This document shows, one piece after another, positions 46,451 to 57,246 of a stretch of 64,000 nucleotides of DNA (the first letter of the stretch is position 1; every line of letters begins with the position of its first letter). The stretch spans positions 1,457,860 through 1,521,859 of the forward strand of contig NZ_CP039373.1 in NCBI RefSeq assembly GCF_000179235.2, read 5' to 3'. Both the position numbers and the translations under genes were made by a program. The notes under the pieces are model-generated. The model had not been told where the DNA came from, searched no databases, and worked only from the letters and a program-made list of their open reading frames with translations. The stretch comes from Synechococcus sp. CB0101. GTDB lineage: Bacteria > Cyanobacteriota > Cyanobacteriia > PCC-6307 > Cyanobiaceae.

Positions 46451-46581
46451 GGCGAGGCGGGGCGCAGCCCTGGAAAAGCTGAATTCTGCCGGCCTGCTGG
46501 CCACGGCCCGTTGCAGCTCGCCATCGGGGCGCTTCAAGGCGAAAAGCCCTGGGTAAAGTCCCGCAATCAAGCTCCAACGTC

Positions 46582-47088
46582 ATGGCTGCTCAGTCGATGT
46601 CCGCGCTGACCACCCGGTTTGCATCCGCCCTGCGCAGCCTGGCCCTGGTGGCTCTGGCTCTGGTGCTGAGCTTCGGCCTCACCGCCTGCAGCGGCGGCAA
46701 GGCGAAGGCCCCCACCCTCAGCGCCGACGACATCGCTGTGATCGAACGCCAGGCCGAGGGCTTCCTCGCGGCCCGCGACCGCCTGCCCGAGCTCGCCACG
46801 CTGGTGAACGAGCGCGACTGGACCTTTACCCGCAACCTCATCCACGGCCCGATGCAGGAAGTGGGCCGCGAGATGCTCTACATCAACCAGCGCCTGCTCC
46901 CCGCAGAGCGCCCCGAGGCCAACAAGCGCGCCGACGCCCTCAAGGAAGCTCTGGCTGAGCTCGATGAAGCCGCCCGCCTGCAGGACGCCAACAAGCTGAG
47001 CAAGGCCTACATCAAGGTGGCCAGCGGCTTCGGTCTCTATGCCCAGGTGCTGCCGGCCCAGGTGCAGGCCGACCTCAAGCAGGCCTGA
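46582..47088 (+). CDS. psbQ: Photosystem II lipoprotein PsbQ
   Basis: The 168-residue product has a type II signal peptide: basic N-terminus, hydrophobic core and lipobox LTAC with Cys36. The mature part is a four-helix bundle (EGFLAARDRLPELATLV, WTFTRNLIHGPM, ASGFGLYAQVLP) as in cyanobacterial PsbQ, which stabilises the oxygen-evolving complex on the lumenal face. It is divergent from purU with 131 bases between. Confidence 0.95.
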   Translation: MAAQSMSALTTRFASALRSLALVALALVLSFGLTACSGGKAKAPTLSADDIAVIERQAEGFLAARDRLPELATLVNERDWTFTRNLIHGPMQEVGREMLYINQRLLPAERPEANKRADALKEALAELDEAARLQDANKLSKAYIKVASGFGLYAQVLPAQVQADLKQA

Positions 47089-47147
47089 TTCCAGCCTCTA
47101 TCACCATCACCACCCCCGAGCCCACCCGCCGGCCCACGTCGATCACC

Positions 47148-48212
47148 GTGATCGGCGCCGGCGTGGTGGGCCTTTCTGTGGCCTGGCTGCTCTGCCAGCA
47201 CGGCCACCGGGTGCAACTGATCGATCCAGCCCTGGCCCGCGGCCAATCCATCGATGCTGGCAGCAGCGCCGCCCTCGGGCTGCTCATGGCTCAGGTTTTC
47301 CGGCGCAGCAGCGGCCGGGGCTGGCGGCTGCGGCAGCAATCACTGGCGCTGTGGCAGCAGTGGCGAGAGCAGCTGGCCCAGCGCGGATACCAGATCCCCT
47401 GGCGAGCTGGCCTGCTGCAACTGGCCTGCAACGAGCAGGACTGGCAGGCCCAAACCCGCCTGGCTGAACAACGCCAACAGCAGGGTCTACCGCTGCGGCT
47501 GCTTAGCCAGGCGGAACTGCAAGCGCTCAGCCCCGCCCTTCCCGCTGAAGCCGCCGGAGCGCTCTTCTCTGCGAACGACGGTCAACTCGACCCGCAACCA
47601 GCCATGCAGGCCCTCCTGCACGATGGCCAGCGCCACGGCCTGCGCACCGAGGCGGCGGCTGTGCTGCAGCTGGAGCGTGGCAGCAAAGACGCCGATGGGC
47701 GGTGGATGATCCACACCGAGGCAGGCACCTGCAGCAGCCACTGGCTGGTGATCGCAGCCGGCCTGGCAAGCCCAGCGCTGCTAGAGCCACTGGGCCACAC
47801 GCGCCCCCAAAGCCCGGTGCTGGGCCAGGCCCTGGAGCTGCAATTGCCAGCTGGGTGCAATGCCGAGAGCTGGCCAGGCAGCGTCAGCTGGGATGGCATC
47901 AACCTGGTGCCCCGCCCTGGCGGGAGGCTCTGGCTCGGCGCCACCGTGGAGCCGGGCGTCACCCAAGGCAGCCCCGAGGCTCTGGCCCAGATGCGCCATC
48001 TCAGCGGCGCCGCGCCCGACTGGCTGCGGGAGGCCACAGCGCTGCGGCATTGGCAAGGCCTGCGCGCCCGCCCCGACGAGCGACCGGCCCCGCTGCTGGA
48101 GCTGCTCGAACCCGGCCTACTGCTCACCAGCGGCCACTACCGCAACGGCGTGTTGCTGGCCCCCGCCACGGCGGCGTGGGTGCTGGAGCAGCTCGAGTCT
48201 CCGAGACCTTGA
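47148..48212 (+). CDS. FAD-dependent amine/glycine oxidase-like protein
   Basis: The 354-residue frame from GTG 47148 encodes a DAO-family flavoprotein with the dinucleotide motif IGAGVVGLSVAWLLCQ directly at its start and GSSAALGLLMAQ, then a C-terminal LLTSGHYRNGVLLAP typical of ThiO-like glycine oxidases. The first beta strand is encoded by SITV upstream of the GTG, where only ATT (47088) or ATC codons could start. Glycine oxidase for thiamine synthesis is a possible role; the substrate is unproven. Confidence 0.8.
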   Translation: MIGAGVVGLSVAWLLCQHGHRVQLIDPALARGQSIDAGSSAALGLLMAQVFRRSSGRGWRLRQQSLALWQQWREQLAQRGYQIPWRAGLLQLACNEQDWQAQTRLAEQRQQQGLPLRLLSQAELQALSPALPAEAAGALFSANDGQLDPQPAMQALLHDGQRHGLRTEAAAVLQLERGSKDADGRWMIHTEAGTCSSHWLVIAAGLASPALLEPLGHTRPQSPVLGQALELQLPAGCNAESWPGSVSWDGINLVPRPGGRLWLGATVEPGVTQGSPEALAQMRHLSGAAPDWLREATALRHWQGLRARPDERPAPLLELLEPGLLLTSGHYRNGVLLAPATAAWVLEQLESPRP

Positions 48213-48226
48213 TCTGGTCTTTAAGC
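48208..48226 (+). promoter_or_regulatory. Possible Pho box before pstS
   Basis: CTTGATCT and CTTTAAGC are two CTT-starting eight-base units separated by three bases, resembling tandem PhoB-type repeats (CTTAACCT) with six and four matches. They overlap the end of the oxidoreductase gene and lie about 75-90 bases before pstS. The match is weak. Confidence 0.25.
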
Positions 48227-48299
48227 CACACTGGCGGGCTGTACATAGGGTCAAAGGCAGGTCGCTGAACCCACGGCCTCCACGACTACCTCCTCCGAC

Positions 48300-49298
48300 A
48301 TGCGCCGAACCACCACCGCTCGAGTCCTCACCGGACTGGCCGGACTCGCCGCCAGCTTCAGTCTTGCTTCCTGCTCGCTGGGCGGCGGCGATGCCGTGAA
48401 AGGCACCCTCGCGGGCGCTGGTGCGTCATTCCCCGCCGCCATCTACCAGCGCTGGTTCCAGGAACTGGCTTCGGAAGGCGTTCAGGTGAACTATCAGTCG
48501 GTGGGCTCCGGCGCCGGGGTGCGCCAGTTCACCGCCGGCACGGTGGATTTCGGTGCATCCGATGCGCCGATGAAGGAGGACGAGATCGCCAAGGTGAGCC
48601 GCGGCGTGCTGCAGATCCCGATGACCGCCGGCGCCATCGCCGTGGCCTACAACAATCCCGGCTGCGACCTCAAGCTGAGCCAGCAGCAGTTGGCGGAGAT
48701 CTTCCTCGGCAAGATCACCAACTACAGCCAGCTGGGCTGCGCTGACCGGAAGATCACGGTGGTGCACCGCTCCGACGGCTCCGGCACCACCTACAACTTC
48801 ACCAAGCACCTGGCCGCCATCTCTGAGGCCTGGAAAAACGGTCCTGGCACCTCCAAAACCGTGGCCTGGCCCACGGGCGTGGGCGCTAAGGGCAATGAGG
48901 GTGTGGCCGCCCAGCTCAACCAGGTGGAAGGTGGCCTGGGCTATGTGGAATCGGCCTACGTGAAAGGCAAGCTGCAGGCTGCGGCACTCACCAATGCCTC
49001 CGGCGAGATCGTGAAGCCCAGCAGCGAAAGCGAGAGCGAAGCGCTCGGTTCGATCGATCTGGGCCCCAACCTGATCGGCGGCAATCCCAATCCGCTGAAG
49101 GGCTACCCGATCGTGACCTTCACCTGGATCCTGGCCTACCAGAACGGCAACGGCGCCAAGGCCGAACTGCTGCGCAAGGCGTTCAACTTCATGCTCTCGG
49201 AGCAGGCCCAGGCCCAGGCACCCCAGCTCGGCTACGTGACCATGCCGGCAGCCGTGATTGAACAATCCAAGGCAGCCGTGGCCAAGATCAGCGAGTGA
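48300..49298 (+). CDS. pstS: Phosphate ABC transporter substrate-binding protein PstS
   Basis: PstS captures periplasmic phosphate for the PstCAB importer. The 332-residue product has a lipoprotein signal (LASC, Cys25) and the phosphate-binding family motifs: GAGASFPAAIYQRW, VGSGAGVRQFTAGTVDFGASDAPM and VHRSDGSGTTYNFTKHL. pstC, pstA and pstB are not adjacent. PhoB control would be expected. Confidence 0.96.
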   Translation: MRRTTTARVLTGLAGLAASFSLASCSLGGGDAVKGTLAGAGASFPAAIYQRWFQELASEGVQVNYQSVGSGAGVRQFTAGTVDFGASDAPMKEDEIAKVSRGVLQIPMTAGAIAVAYNNPGCDLKLSQQQLAEIFLGKITNYSQLGCADRKITVVHRSDGSGTTYNFTKHLAAISEAWKNGPGTSKTVAWPTGVGAKGNEGVAAQLNQVEGGLGYVESAYVKGKLQAAALTNASGEIVKPSSESESEALGSIDLGPNLIGGNPNPLKGYPIVTFTWILAYQNGNGAKAELLRKAFNFMLSEQAQAQAPQLGYVTMPAAVIEQSKAAVAKISE

Positions 49299-49341
49299 GC
49301 ACCAGACGCGGCCAACTGTTCAACCCGTTACAAAGAGCACA

Positions 49342-49437
49342 GCTGCGGGGCTAGACCCGCGGCATCATTGGCCCACGACCTGCATCGGGTCGGGCAAGGG
49401 AGAACATCGAGACGGGTTGGCACCCGTCTCTTTTTTT
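49342..49437 (+). ncRNA. Candidate structured small RNA or 3' UTR of pstS
   Basis: Three hairpins occur in a row: GCTGCGGG/CCCGCGGC (49342-49363), CGACC/GGTCG around a seven-base loop (49376-49392), and a nine-base terminator stem GAGACGGGT/ACCCGTCTC (49409-49430) with seven T (49431-49437). They fill the pstS-dnaK gap and contain no supported open frame. A promoter was not identified, so processing from the pstS transcript is equally possible. Confidence 0.45.
49409..49437 (+). terminator. Strong rho-independent terminator downstream of pstS
   Basis: GAGACGGGT-TGGC-ACCCGTCTC is a nine-base perfect stem with a four-base loop and seven T. It terminates the pstS transcript or the small RNA candidate and protects convergent dnaK. 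Confidence 0.93.
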
Positions 49438-49462
49438 GCCTGAGCCCAAAGGCATGGGCATG

Positions 49463-49487
49463 AAAAAACCCCGGCCGAAGCCGGGGT
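49463..49487 (-). terminator. Rho-independent terminator of dnaK
   Basis: On the minus strand ACCCCGGCTTCGGCCGGGGT forms a GC-rich stem with a TTCG-type loop, then TTTTTT. It follows the dnaK stop by about 20 bases. Confidence 0.93.
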
Positions 49488-49507
49488 GAACGAGCCGTGA
49501 CCAGAGG

Positions 49508-51409
<1,902 letters not shown>

Positions 51410-51492
51410 GGATGTCCTCTGAACTGGAGGCATCCTCAACAGCGGGCCCGTGCCGGGGCTAGGTGTGGTTGCCGAACAGCACCCGACCCAGC

Positions 51493-52392
51493 GTGAGCGG
51501 CTTCCCCAGCATTCGCGGCACCACAGCCCTGGTGGGGGTACTGGGCGACCCCGTGCACCACTCCCTCTCGCCGGTGATGCAAAACGCCGCGCTGCAGGCG
51601 ATGGGGCTCGATTGGGTGTTTCTGGCTCTGCCCGCCGCGGCCAACCAGCTGCCTGCGGTGGTGCGAGGCCTGGAGGCCATGGGCTGCCGCGGCCTCAACG
51701 TGACCATTCCCCACAAACAGGCGGTCGCTGCCCTCTGCCAAGAGCTGAGCCCGCTGGCTGAACGGCTGGGGGCCGTGAACACGCTGGTGCCGCTGGCCGG
51801 CGGCGGCTGGCACGGCACCAACACCGACGTGGAAGGGTTCTGCGCGCCGCTGCGCCGCTGCGGCAGCAGCTGGAGCGGCAAGCGCGCCGTGGTGCTCGGT
51901 TGCGGCGGCAGCGCCCGGGCCGTGGTGGCCGGCCTGGTGGAGCTGGGGTTCAGCTCGATCCAGCTGGCGGGCCGGCGGGCCGATGCCCTGGCGGCCTTCC
52001 TGGCGGACTGCCAGGCCTGGGCACCGCAACTGCAAGCGCTCAGCTGGGCCAGCGAGGACGGCAGCCTCGCCGACGCCCTCACGCAGGCTGATCTGGTGGT
52101 GAACACCACCCCGGTGGGCATGGCCTCAGCCAGCAACCCTGCCGCCGCAGAGGCTTGCCCACTCAACGACGGCGAGTTGAGCGCTCTGCAGAGCGGAGCC
52201 AGCGTGTACGACATCATTTACACCCCACGCCCCACGCAACTGCTGCAGCGCGCCACCAGCCGCGGCTGCCGCAGCTTCGATGGGCTGGAGATGCTGGTGG
52301 AGCAAGGGGCCGCCGCCCTGCGCCTGTGGAGCGGCCTGCCGGAGGTGCCGGTGGAGGTCATGCGTCAGGCACTGCTCGAGCACCTGCCATAG
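51493..52392 (+). CDS. aroE: Shikimate dehydrogenase AroE
   Basis: AroE reduces 3-dehydroshikimate to shikimate with NADPH. From GTG 51493 the product has 299 residues; GTG 51463 would add ten. Motifs are [27 protein letters not shown] with the catalytic Lys, GTNTDVEGF, and the NADP-binding [12 protein letters not shown](V)GM (NTTPVGM) and [12 protein letters not shown] close the fold. Confidence 0.95.
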   Translation: MSGFPSIRGTTALVGVLGDPVHHSLSPVMQNAALQAMGLDWVFLALPAAANQLPAVVRGLEAMGCRGLNVTIPHKQAVAALCQELSPLAERLGAVNTLVPLAGGGWHGTNTDVEGFCAPLRRCGSSWSGKRAVVLGCGGSARAVVAGLVELGFSSIQLAGRRADALAAFLADCQAWAPQLQALSWASEDGSLADALTQADLVVNTTPVGMASASNPAAAEACPLNDGELSALQSGASVYDIIYTPRPTQLLQRATSRGCRSFDGLEMLVEQGAAALRLWSGLPEVPVEVMRQALLEHLP

Positions 52393-52416
52393 CCTCTGGC
52401 CATTGAGGAGCACGCG

Positions 52417-52878
52417 ATGGGCGACATTCCCTGGTGGCAACGGTTGCTAGCGGTGCTGGCCTACCTGCTGCCCTGGAGCGATGCTCTGCCCTTTGCCGGC
52501 TCGCTCGACAACCTCTTCCCGGCCCTGCAGTGGCTGATGCTGCCGGCTCTGCCGGTCCTGCTGCTCGAGCGCAATGTGCCCTTCGGCGGCTTCCTGCTCT
52601 TCCTGGTGCTGTTCCTGGCGGTGGTGCGCAACCCGCGCATCCCCTACTACCTGCGCTTCAACGTGCTGCAGGCGATCCTGCTCGACATCGTGCTGGTGGT
52701 GGTGTCGCTGGCCTTCCAGCTGCTGCAGCTGCGCAACATGGGTTTCGCCGGCCGCACCCTCGACAACACCGTGTTCCTGGGAATGCTGGTGCTGCTTGTG
52801 TTTGCCGTGGTGCAGTGCGTGCGCGGCAAGGAGGCCGACGTTCCGAGCCTCTCAGAAGCGGTGCGCATGCAGCTGTAG
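52417..52878 (+). CDS. Tic20-family membrane protein
   Basis: The 153-residue product has four predicted helices and opens [20 protein letters not shown], like the cyanobacterial relatives of chloroplast Tic20. The plastid protein forms part of the inner-envelope import channel; the bacterial role is not established. It sits between aroE and rpsF with 24 bases after aroE. Confidence 0.8.
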   Translation: MGDIPWWQRLLAVLAYLLPWSDALPFAGSLDNLFPALQWLMLPALPVLLLERNVPFGGFLLFLVLFLAVVRNPRIPYYLRFNVLQAILLDIVLVVVSLAFQLLQLRNMGFAGRTLDNTVFLGMLVLLVFAVVQCVRGKEADVPSLSEAVRMQL

Positions 52879-52967
52879 GGTGGACGATCCGCCGCTGGAG
52901 AGCAGGGGCCTCGCTCCGGCCCACCAGCCACCGTTCCCTTCGGCGTCCAAGTCGGATCGCGCAAGCC

Positions 52968-53336
52968 ATGTCGCAGCCCTATTACGAAACGATGTACATC
53001 CTTCGTCCGGACATCCCGGAGGAAGAGGTGGAAACCCATGTCACCAAGTACCGCGATCTGGTGACTGAGGCCGGCGCTGAGGTGCTCGATTGCCAGATGC
53101 GTGGCAAGCGCCGCCTGGCCTACCCCATCGCCAAGCACAAGGAAGGCATCTACGTGCAGCTCGCCCACAACGGCGACGGCCAACAGGTGGCCACCCTCGA
53201 GAAAGCGATGCGCATCAGCGAAGACGTGATTCGCTATCTCACCGTCAAGCAAGACGGCCCCCTGCCTGCCCCCCGCAGCGGCCCCGTGGCCCAAGCCACC
53301 AGCGACGCTGCTGCCCTGCAGACCACCGAAGCCTGA
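52968..53336 (+). CDS. rpsF: 30S ribosomal protein S6
   Basis: From ATG 52968 the 122-residue product has the S6 signature: [36 protein letters not shown] and a variable C-terminal tail. S6 binds S18 and 16S rRNA. No rpsR or ssb neighbours are present, unlike in many bacteria. Confidence 0.97.
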   Translation: MSQPYYETMYILRPDIPEEEVETHVTKYRDLVTEAGAEVLDCQMRGKRRLAYPIAKHKEGIYVQLAHNGDGQQVATLEKAMRISEDVIRYLTVKQDGPLPAPRSGPVAQATSDAAALQTTEA

Positions 53337-53356
53337 TCGCTTCCGGCAGCTTGAAT

Positions 53357-53394
53357 CCCGACCAGGCCTTGGTTAAGGTTTGGTCGGGTTTTTT
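53357..53394 (+). terminator. Rho-independent terminator after rpsF
   Basis: CCCGACCA (53357-53364) pairs with TGGTCGGG (53381-53388) around a 16-base loop, followed by six T. It lies 20 bases after the rpsF stop. Confidence 0.88.
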
Positions 53395-53412
53395 GTGGCT
53401 GGGCGTTATCCG

Positions 53413-53795
53413 GTGGACGAACCAATCACCGAGCAGCCACAAGAAGCCAGCGAGCTTCCTTTGCAGCTAGCGCTGGCCACAGCCGAGCGCAAACTGGCGG
53501 AAGCACGGCTACAAACGCCGAGCTCGAAGCGCTGCTCGAGGAGATTCCCGAGATCTTCGAGCGCAAATTTGAACAGCGCCTACAACCGGTGCTGGAGCGG
53601 CAAGAACGATTGCTCGACGACAACACCGAGCTGCGCCAGCAGATCCAACTGCTGGCGCCAGTCCCGGGTGAGGTGCGCTTGCGCTTTAACCCCGACGCCG
53701 CCACTCAGGGCGGGCTGGCCCTGCCACCGCTGCCGAGCCGGCCGCCGATCCGGCGCATGGGCCGAGCGGATCGCCAGAGCCCTCGCGCCGCCTGA
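53413..53795 (+). pseudogene. Frameshifted coiled-coil protein gene
   Basis: A frame from GTG 53413 (VDEPITEQPQEASELPLQL) reads as protein to about 53514 and then degenerates. The next frame from 53514 continues the same kind of sequence (NAELEALLEEIPEIFERKFE, QERLLDDNTELRQQIQLL) to the stop at 53795. One missing base in the A run CTACAAAC (53509-53516) would join them into about 127 residues: an acidic N-terminus, a coiled coil, and a basic Pro/Arg tail. It could be a pseudogene, a sequencing error or a programmed shift. Confidence 0.6.
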
Positions 53796-53797
53796 GC

Positions 53798-54997
53798 TCA
53801 GCGCTGGCTGGCGGCCCAGAGACGGGTGGGCAGGCCCCAGACATAAATGAAGCCTTCAGCGGCGCGGTGGTCGAACTGATCACCGGCGTCGTAGGTGGCC
53901 ATATCGGGCACGTAGAGGCTGTTGGCGCTGCTGCGGCCCACAACGGTGGCGTTGCCTTTGTGCAGCTTCACCTTCACGGTGCCGTTCACGGTGCGCTGGG
54001 TGCGATCGATGAAGCCGTCGAGGGCATCCTTGAGCGGGCCGTACCAAAGGCCCTGGTACACCTGATCCGCCCATTGCTGCTCGAGCTGGCGCTTGCTGCG
54101 CAGCACGTCGGCGGCGAGGGTGAGGCTCTCCAGTTCCTGGTGGGCCTTGATCAGGAGCAGCAGACCCGGGGTCTCGTAAATCTCCCGGCTCTTGATGCCC
54201 ACCACCCGGTTCTCGATCATGTCGAGGCGGCCGAAGCCATGGTTGCCGGCGAGTTCATTGGCGCGGCGGATCAGGCTCACCGGATCGAGGCGCACCCCAT
54301 CGATGCTCACCGGGTTGCCCTGCTCAAAGCCGATCTCCACCACCTGTGGCTGATCAGGCGCCGCATCCACACTCACGGTGAGGGCGTAGATCTCCTCAGG
54401 CGGCTCCACGTTGGGATCCTCAAGCGGGCCGGCCTCAATCGAACGACCCAAGAGGTTGAGGTCGATCGAATAGGGCGACTTCTTGCTCACGGGCGACGGG
54501 ATGCCGCAGCGCTCGCCATAGGCGATGGTTTCCTCGCGGCTCATGCCCCACTCACGAGCCGGGGTCAGCACCTTCAGATCAGGGGCCAACGCACCGATGG
54601 CCACATCGAAACGCACCTGATCGTTGCCCTTGCCAGTGCAGCCATGGGCCACGGCATCGGCACCCACCTCGCGGGCAATCTCCACAAGACGGCGGGCAAT
54701 CAGGGGCCGGGCCAGGGCGGTGGAGAGCGGGTAGCGGCCTTCGTAGAGAGCGTTGGCACGGATCGCCGGGAAGGCGAATTCGCGGATAAACGGCTCGATC
54801 AGATCCCCAACGATCGACTGACTGGCACCGGAATCGAGGGCCTTCTGGCGGATCGGCTCCAGCTCATCGCCCTGACCCAGATCAGCGGCGAAGGTGATCA
54901 CCTCCTCCACGCCCCACTCGTTTTTCAGATAGGGGATGCAGACGCTGGTGTCCACACCGCCGGAATATGCGAGTACCGCCTTCTTGGCCCGGCCCAT
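53798..54997 (-). CDS. argG: Argininosuccinate synthase ArgG
   Basis: ArgG joins citrulline and aspartate with ATP. From ATG 54995-54997 the product has 399 residues: the P-loop-like [24 protein letters not shown] and [15 protein letters not shown] are standard. It ends two bases from the convergent coiled-coil gene. Its start overlaps the end of a small membrane protein gene by one base. Confidence 0.97.
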   Translation of the reverse strand: MGRAKKAVLAYSGGVDTSVCIPYLKNEWGVEEVITFAADLGQGDELEPIRQKALDSGASQSIVGDLIEPFIREFAFPAIRANALYEGRYPLSTALARPLIARRLVEIAREVGADAVAHGCTGKGNDQVRFDVAIGALAPDLKVLTPAREWGMSREETIAYGERCGIPSPVSKKSPYSIDLNLLGRSIEAGPLEDPNVEPPEEIYALTVSVDAAPDQPQVVEIGFEQGNPVSIDGVRLDPVSLIRRANELAGNHGFGRLDMIENRVVGIKSREIYETPGLLLLIKAHQELESLTLAADVLRSKRQLEQQWADQVYQGLWYGPLKDALDGFIDRTQRTVNGTVKVKLHKGNATVVGRSSANSLYVPDMATYDAGDQFDHRAAEGFIYVWGLPTRLWAASQR

Positions 54998-55353
54998 CAA
55001 CGCTCTCCATGCGCGCAATCGATCGATTCTCCCCTGTCGTGGTGGCGCCGCATCCGCGCGAGCAGCAGGGCCGCCATCAGCGCCGGCGGCAGCAGCACCA
55101 ACAGCAGAGCCAGCAGCGCCGGCAGGCCTGGATTCGCCTGGGCCCAGGCCTGCTGCAACAGGGGCGACGGCCAGTGCTGGCCGGCAGCCACCAGCGCCGC
55201 GCTCAAGGCCAGCGCCAGCAACCACGGCCCCAGCAGGGCCCGCCAGAGGGGCGTGTTGTGGTGAGCCAGAACGATCGCCGCAGGGGACTCCGTTAGGATG
55301 GTCGATTGGCACACGCCGGGCCGCAAGCCGCACGTGCCGCCGCCCGCGCTCAA
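54997..55353 (-). CDS. Small two-helix membrane protein, 118 aa
   Basis: The frame encodes up to 118 residues with two hydrophobic stretches ([20 protein letters not shown] and [20 protein letters not shown]) and a basic C-terminus. The first 25 residues look non-coding, so translation probably begins later at a non-ATG codon. The stop overlaps the argG start region, so they may be co-transcribed. No family recognised. Confidence 0.5.
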   Translation of the reverse strand: MSAGGGTCGLRPGVCQSTILTESPAAIVLAHHNTPLWRALLGPWLLALALSAALVAAGQHWPSPLLQQAWAQANPGLPALLALLLVLLPPALMAALLLARMRRHHDRGESIDCAHGER

Positions 55354-55376
55354 CCCGTGCCCTCCCCGATCGCCAT

Positions 55377-55652
55377 ATGAGCAGCAACCTCAGCACCAGC
55401 CTCAGCCAGTTGGATGGCATCAACCCGTCGCTCACCCGCTACGGGCGCAATGAGCCGGCTCCGGTGCTGCCCCTGCGCGAAGAGCCCGATCTGCTGAGCT
55501 GGCTGGAAACCAGCGGCCGCCTGGTGGCCGATGAGGAAACCGCCAGCAGCGATGTGAGCACCGTGGAGGAAGAAGAGCTCTCCGCACTGATGGGCGAGAA
55601 AGAGGACTACAACGCCGCCGACGAGCAGAACGAGGAAGATTGGGAGGACTGA
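55377..55652 (+). CDS. DUF3134-family protein
   Basis: From ATG 55377 the 91-residue product contains [20 protein letters not shown] and [15 protein letters not shown], which match the cyanobacterial DUF3134 family. The tail is strongly acidic. Function unknown. It precedes mraY by 43 bases. Confidence 0.85.
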   Translation: MSSNLSTSLSQLDGINPSLTRYGRNEPAPVLPLREEPDLLSWLETSGRLVADEETASSDVSTVEEEELSALMGEKEDYNAADEQNEEDWED

Positions 55653-55695
55653 TCTCCTCAGCCCCTTGATCTCCCCCACCAGGCTGATCGCCTCC

Positions 55696-56760
55696 ATGCC
55701 CAGCAACAGCCGCTCCCTGGCGCTGTTGCTGGGTTTGTTGCTGTTGGGGCTGAGTGCCCTCTGCGACTGGTTCAGCCAGGCTCCGCAACTGGTGCCCCCG
55801 TTGCTGATCAGCGCCGCGGTGAGCAGCGTGCTCTGTGCCTGGGGCGTGCCGCAACTGCGCCGACTCAAGCTGGGCCAGGTGATCCGAGAAGAGGGGCCCC
55901 AGGCCCACCAAAGCAAGGCGGGCACTCCCACCATGGGCGGCCTGCTGGTGGTGCCGGTGGGGGTGATCGCCGGAGGTCTTGTGGCCCCCGCCGATCAGCG
56001 GCTGCTGGCGGTGGCCGCGATCACCCTGGCCACCATGGCCATCGGCGCGGTGGACGACTGGCGCAGCCTCACCAAACGCCACAACACCGGCTTAAGCCCC
56101 CGCGGCAAATTGCTGCTGCAGGCCCTGTGCGCCATCGGGTTTCTGGCCTGGGCCCACTGGGATCAGCAGATCGCCGCAGCGATCGCCCTACCCCTGGGTT
56201 GGGTGCTGCCCCTCGGGCTGCTGATCTGGCCGCTTGGCCTGTTTGTGTTCCTCGCGGAGAGCAACGCCACCAACCTCACCGATGGCCTCGATGGCCTGGC
56301 CGCTGGCTGCGGCGCCATCGTGTTCAGTGGCCTCGGCGTGCAGCTGATGCTGCGGGGCCATGAAGGCGATCCCGCCATGGCCGGTTTCTGCGCCGCCATG
56401 GCGGGCTGCTGGCTGGGCTTCCTGCTGTTCAACCGCCACCCGGCACGGGTGTTCATGGGCGACACCGGATCGCTGGCCATGGGTTCGGCCCTGGCGGCGG
56501 TGGCGCTGCTGAGCAACAGCCTCTGGCCGCTGCTGTTGATGGGCGGGGTGTTCCTGGCCGAATCGCTCTCGGTGATCGTGCAGGTGTGGGTGTTCAAGGC
56601 CACCAAGAACCCCGCCACCGGCCAGGGCAAACGCGTGTTCCGCATGGCGCCGCTGCATCACCACTTCGAGCTGGGCGGCGCCAGCGAGCAGCAAGTGGTG
56701 GTGGGCTTCTGGCTGATCAGCCTGATACTGGTGGTATTGGGACTGGTGCTGCTCCCCTGA
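55696..56760 (+). CDS. mraY: Phospho-MurNAc-pentapeptide transferase MraY
   Basis: MraY attaches phospho-MurNAc-pentapeptide to undecaprenyl phosphate, making lipid I. From ATG 55696 the 354-residue, ten-helix product has [11 protein letters not shown], the aspartate-rich [26 protein letters not shown] and the [10 protein letters not shown] loop. TTG 55666 would add ten residues. It overlaps the next gene by one base. Confidence 0.96.
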   Translation: MPSNSRSLALLLGLLLLGLSALCDWFSQAPQLVPPLLISAAVSSVLCAWGVPQLRRLKLGQVIREEGPQAHQSKAGTPTMGGLLVVPVGVIAGGLVAPADQRLLAVAAITLATMAIGAVDDWRSLTKRHNTGLSPRGKLLLQALCAIGFLAWAHWDQQIAAAIALPLGWVLPLGLLIWPLGLFVFLAESNATNLTDGLDGLAAGCGAIVFSGLGVQLMLRGHEGDPAMAGFCAAMAGCWLGFLLFNRHPARVFMGDTGSLAMGSALAAVALLSNSLWPLLLMGGVFLAESLSVIVQVWVFKATKNPATGQGKRVFRMAPLHHHFELGGASEQQVVVGFWLISLILVVLGLVLLP

Positions 56761-57002
56761 TGGCGTACTTCACCTGGAAGGAGGCCGGTCTCACGGCCGA
56801 TTGCGCCAGCCTTGAGGCAATGGCGGCGCGCTTTGAGGAAGCGGCCGCACTGATGCGGCGGATGGCGGCGGAAGGGTTCGTGCTGGAACGCCACAGCGAT
56901 GGGCAGCACATCACCCACGGCGATGCCTCGGTGTTTGCCGCCTACGGCTTCATCGATGAGCAGTCACCGGTGCGACAGCTGGATCTGATCGATCAGGCCT
57001 GA
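56760..57002 (+). CDS. Small conserved-looking protein, 80 aa
   Basis: The ATG overlaps the mraY stop (TGATG). The 80-residue product is soluble and helical in its centre (SLEAMAARFEEAAALMRRMA) and ends QLDLIDQA. Coupling to mraY suggests a linked or neutral partner, but no family was recognised. Confidence 0.7.
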   Translation: MAYFTWKEAGLTADCASLEAMAARFEEAAALMRRMAAEGFVLERHSDGQHITHGDASVFAAYGFIDEQSPVRQLDLIDQA

Positions 57003-57025
57003 TCAGTCCGGCTTGGGCCGGCAGG

Positions 57026-57196
57026 TCAACCGGGCCGGCGCAGGTAACCCACCAACCAGACCACGATGAACGCCAGGGCCGAAATGCCTAGGTACACCAG
57101 GGTCCAGCGCTGGAGGCTCTCGATGCTCAAACCATTGAGCAGTCCATCGGCGGCATCACCGGCGGTGGCATAGGCCAATGGAAGGAACTGCAGCAC
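57026..57196 (-). CDS. Small single-helix membrane protein, 56 aa
   Basis: From GTG 57194-57196 the 56-residue product has a short N-terminus (LQFLPLAYATAGDAADG) and one C-terminal hydrophobic helix (LVYLGISALAFIVVWLVGYL) with a basic end. Longer starts to 57373 add Pro/Arg-rich sequence. No family recognised; size and layout resemble small photosynthetic-membrane subunits. Confidence 0.5.
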   Translation of the reverse strand: MLQFLPLAYATAGDAADGLLNGLSIESLQRWTLVYLGISALAFIVVWLVGYLRRPG

Positions 57197-57246
57197 AGGG
57201 GGGCGCCGGGGCAGGATCGGAGCAGTCTCTCGCCTCAGCCGCGGCC

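Noticed and set aside
53867-55264. Plus-strand open frame of about 465 codons antisense to argG
   Set aside because: Shadow of argG with low-complexity composition and no recognisable motif.
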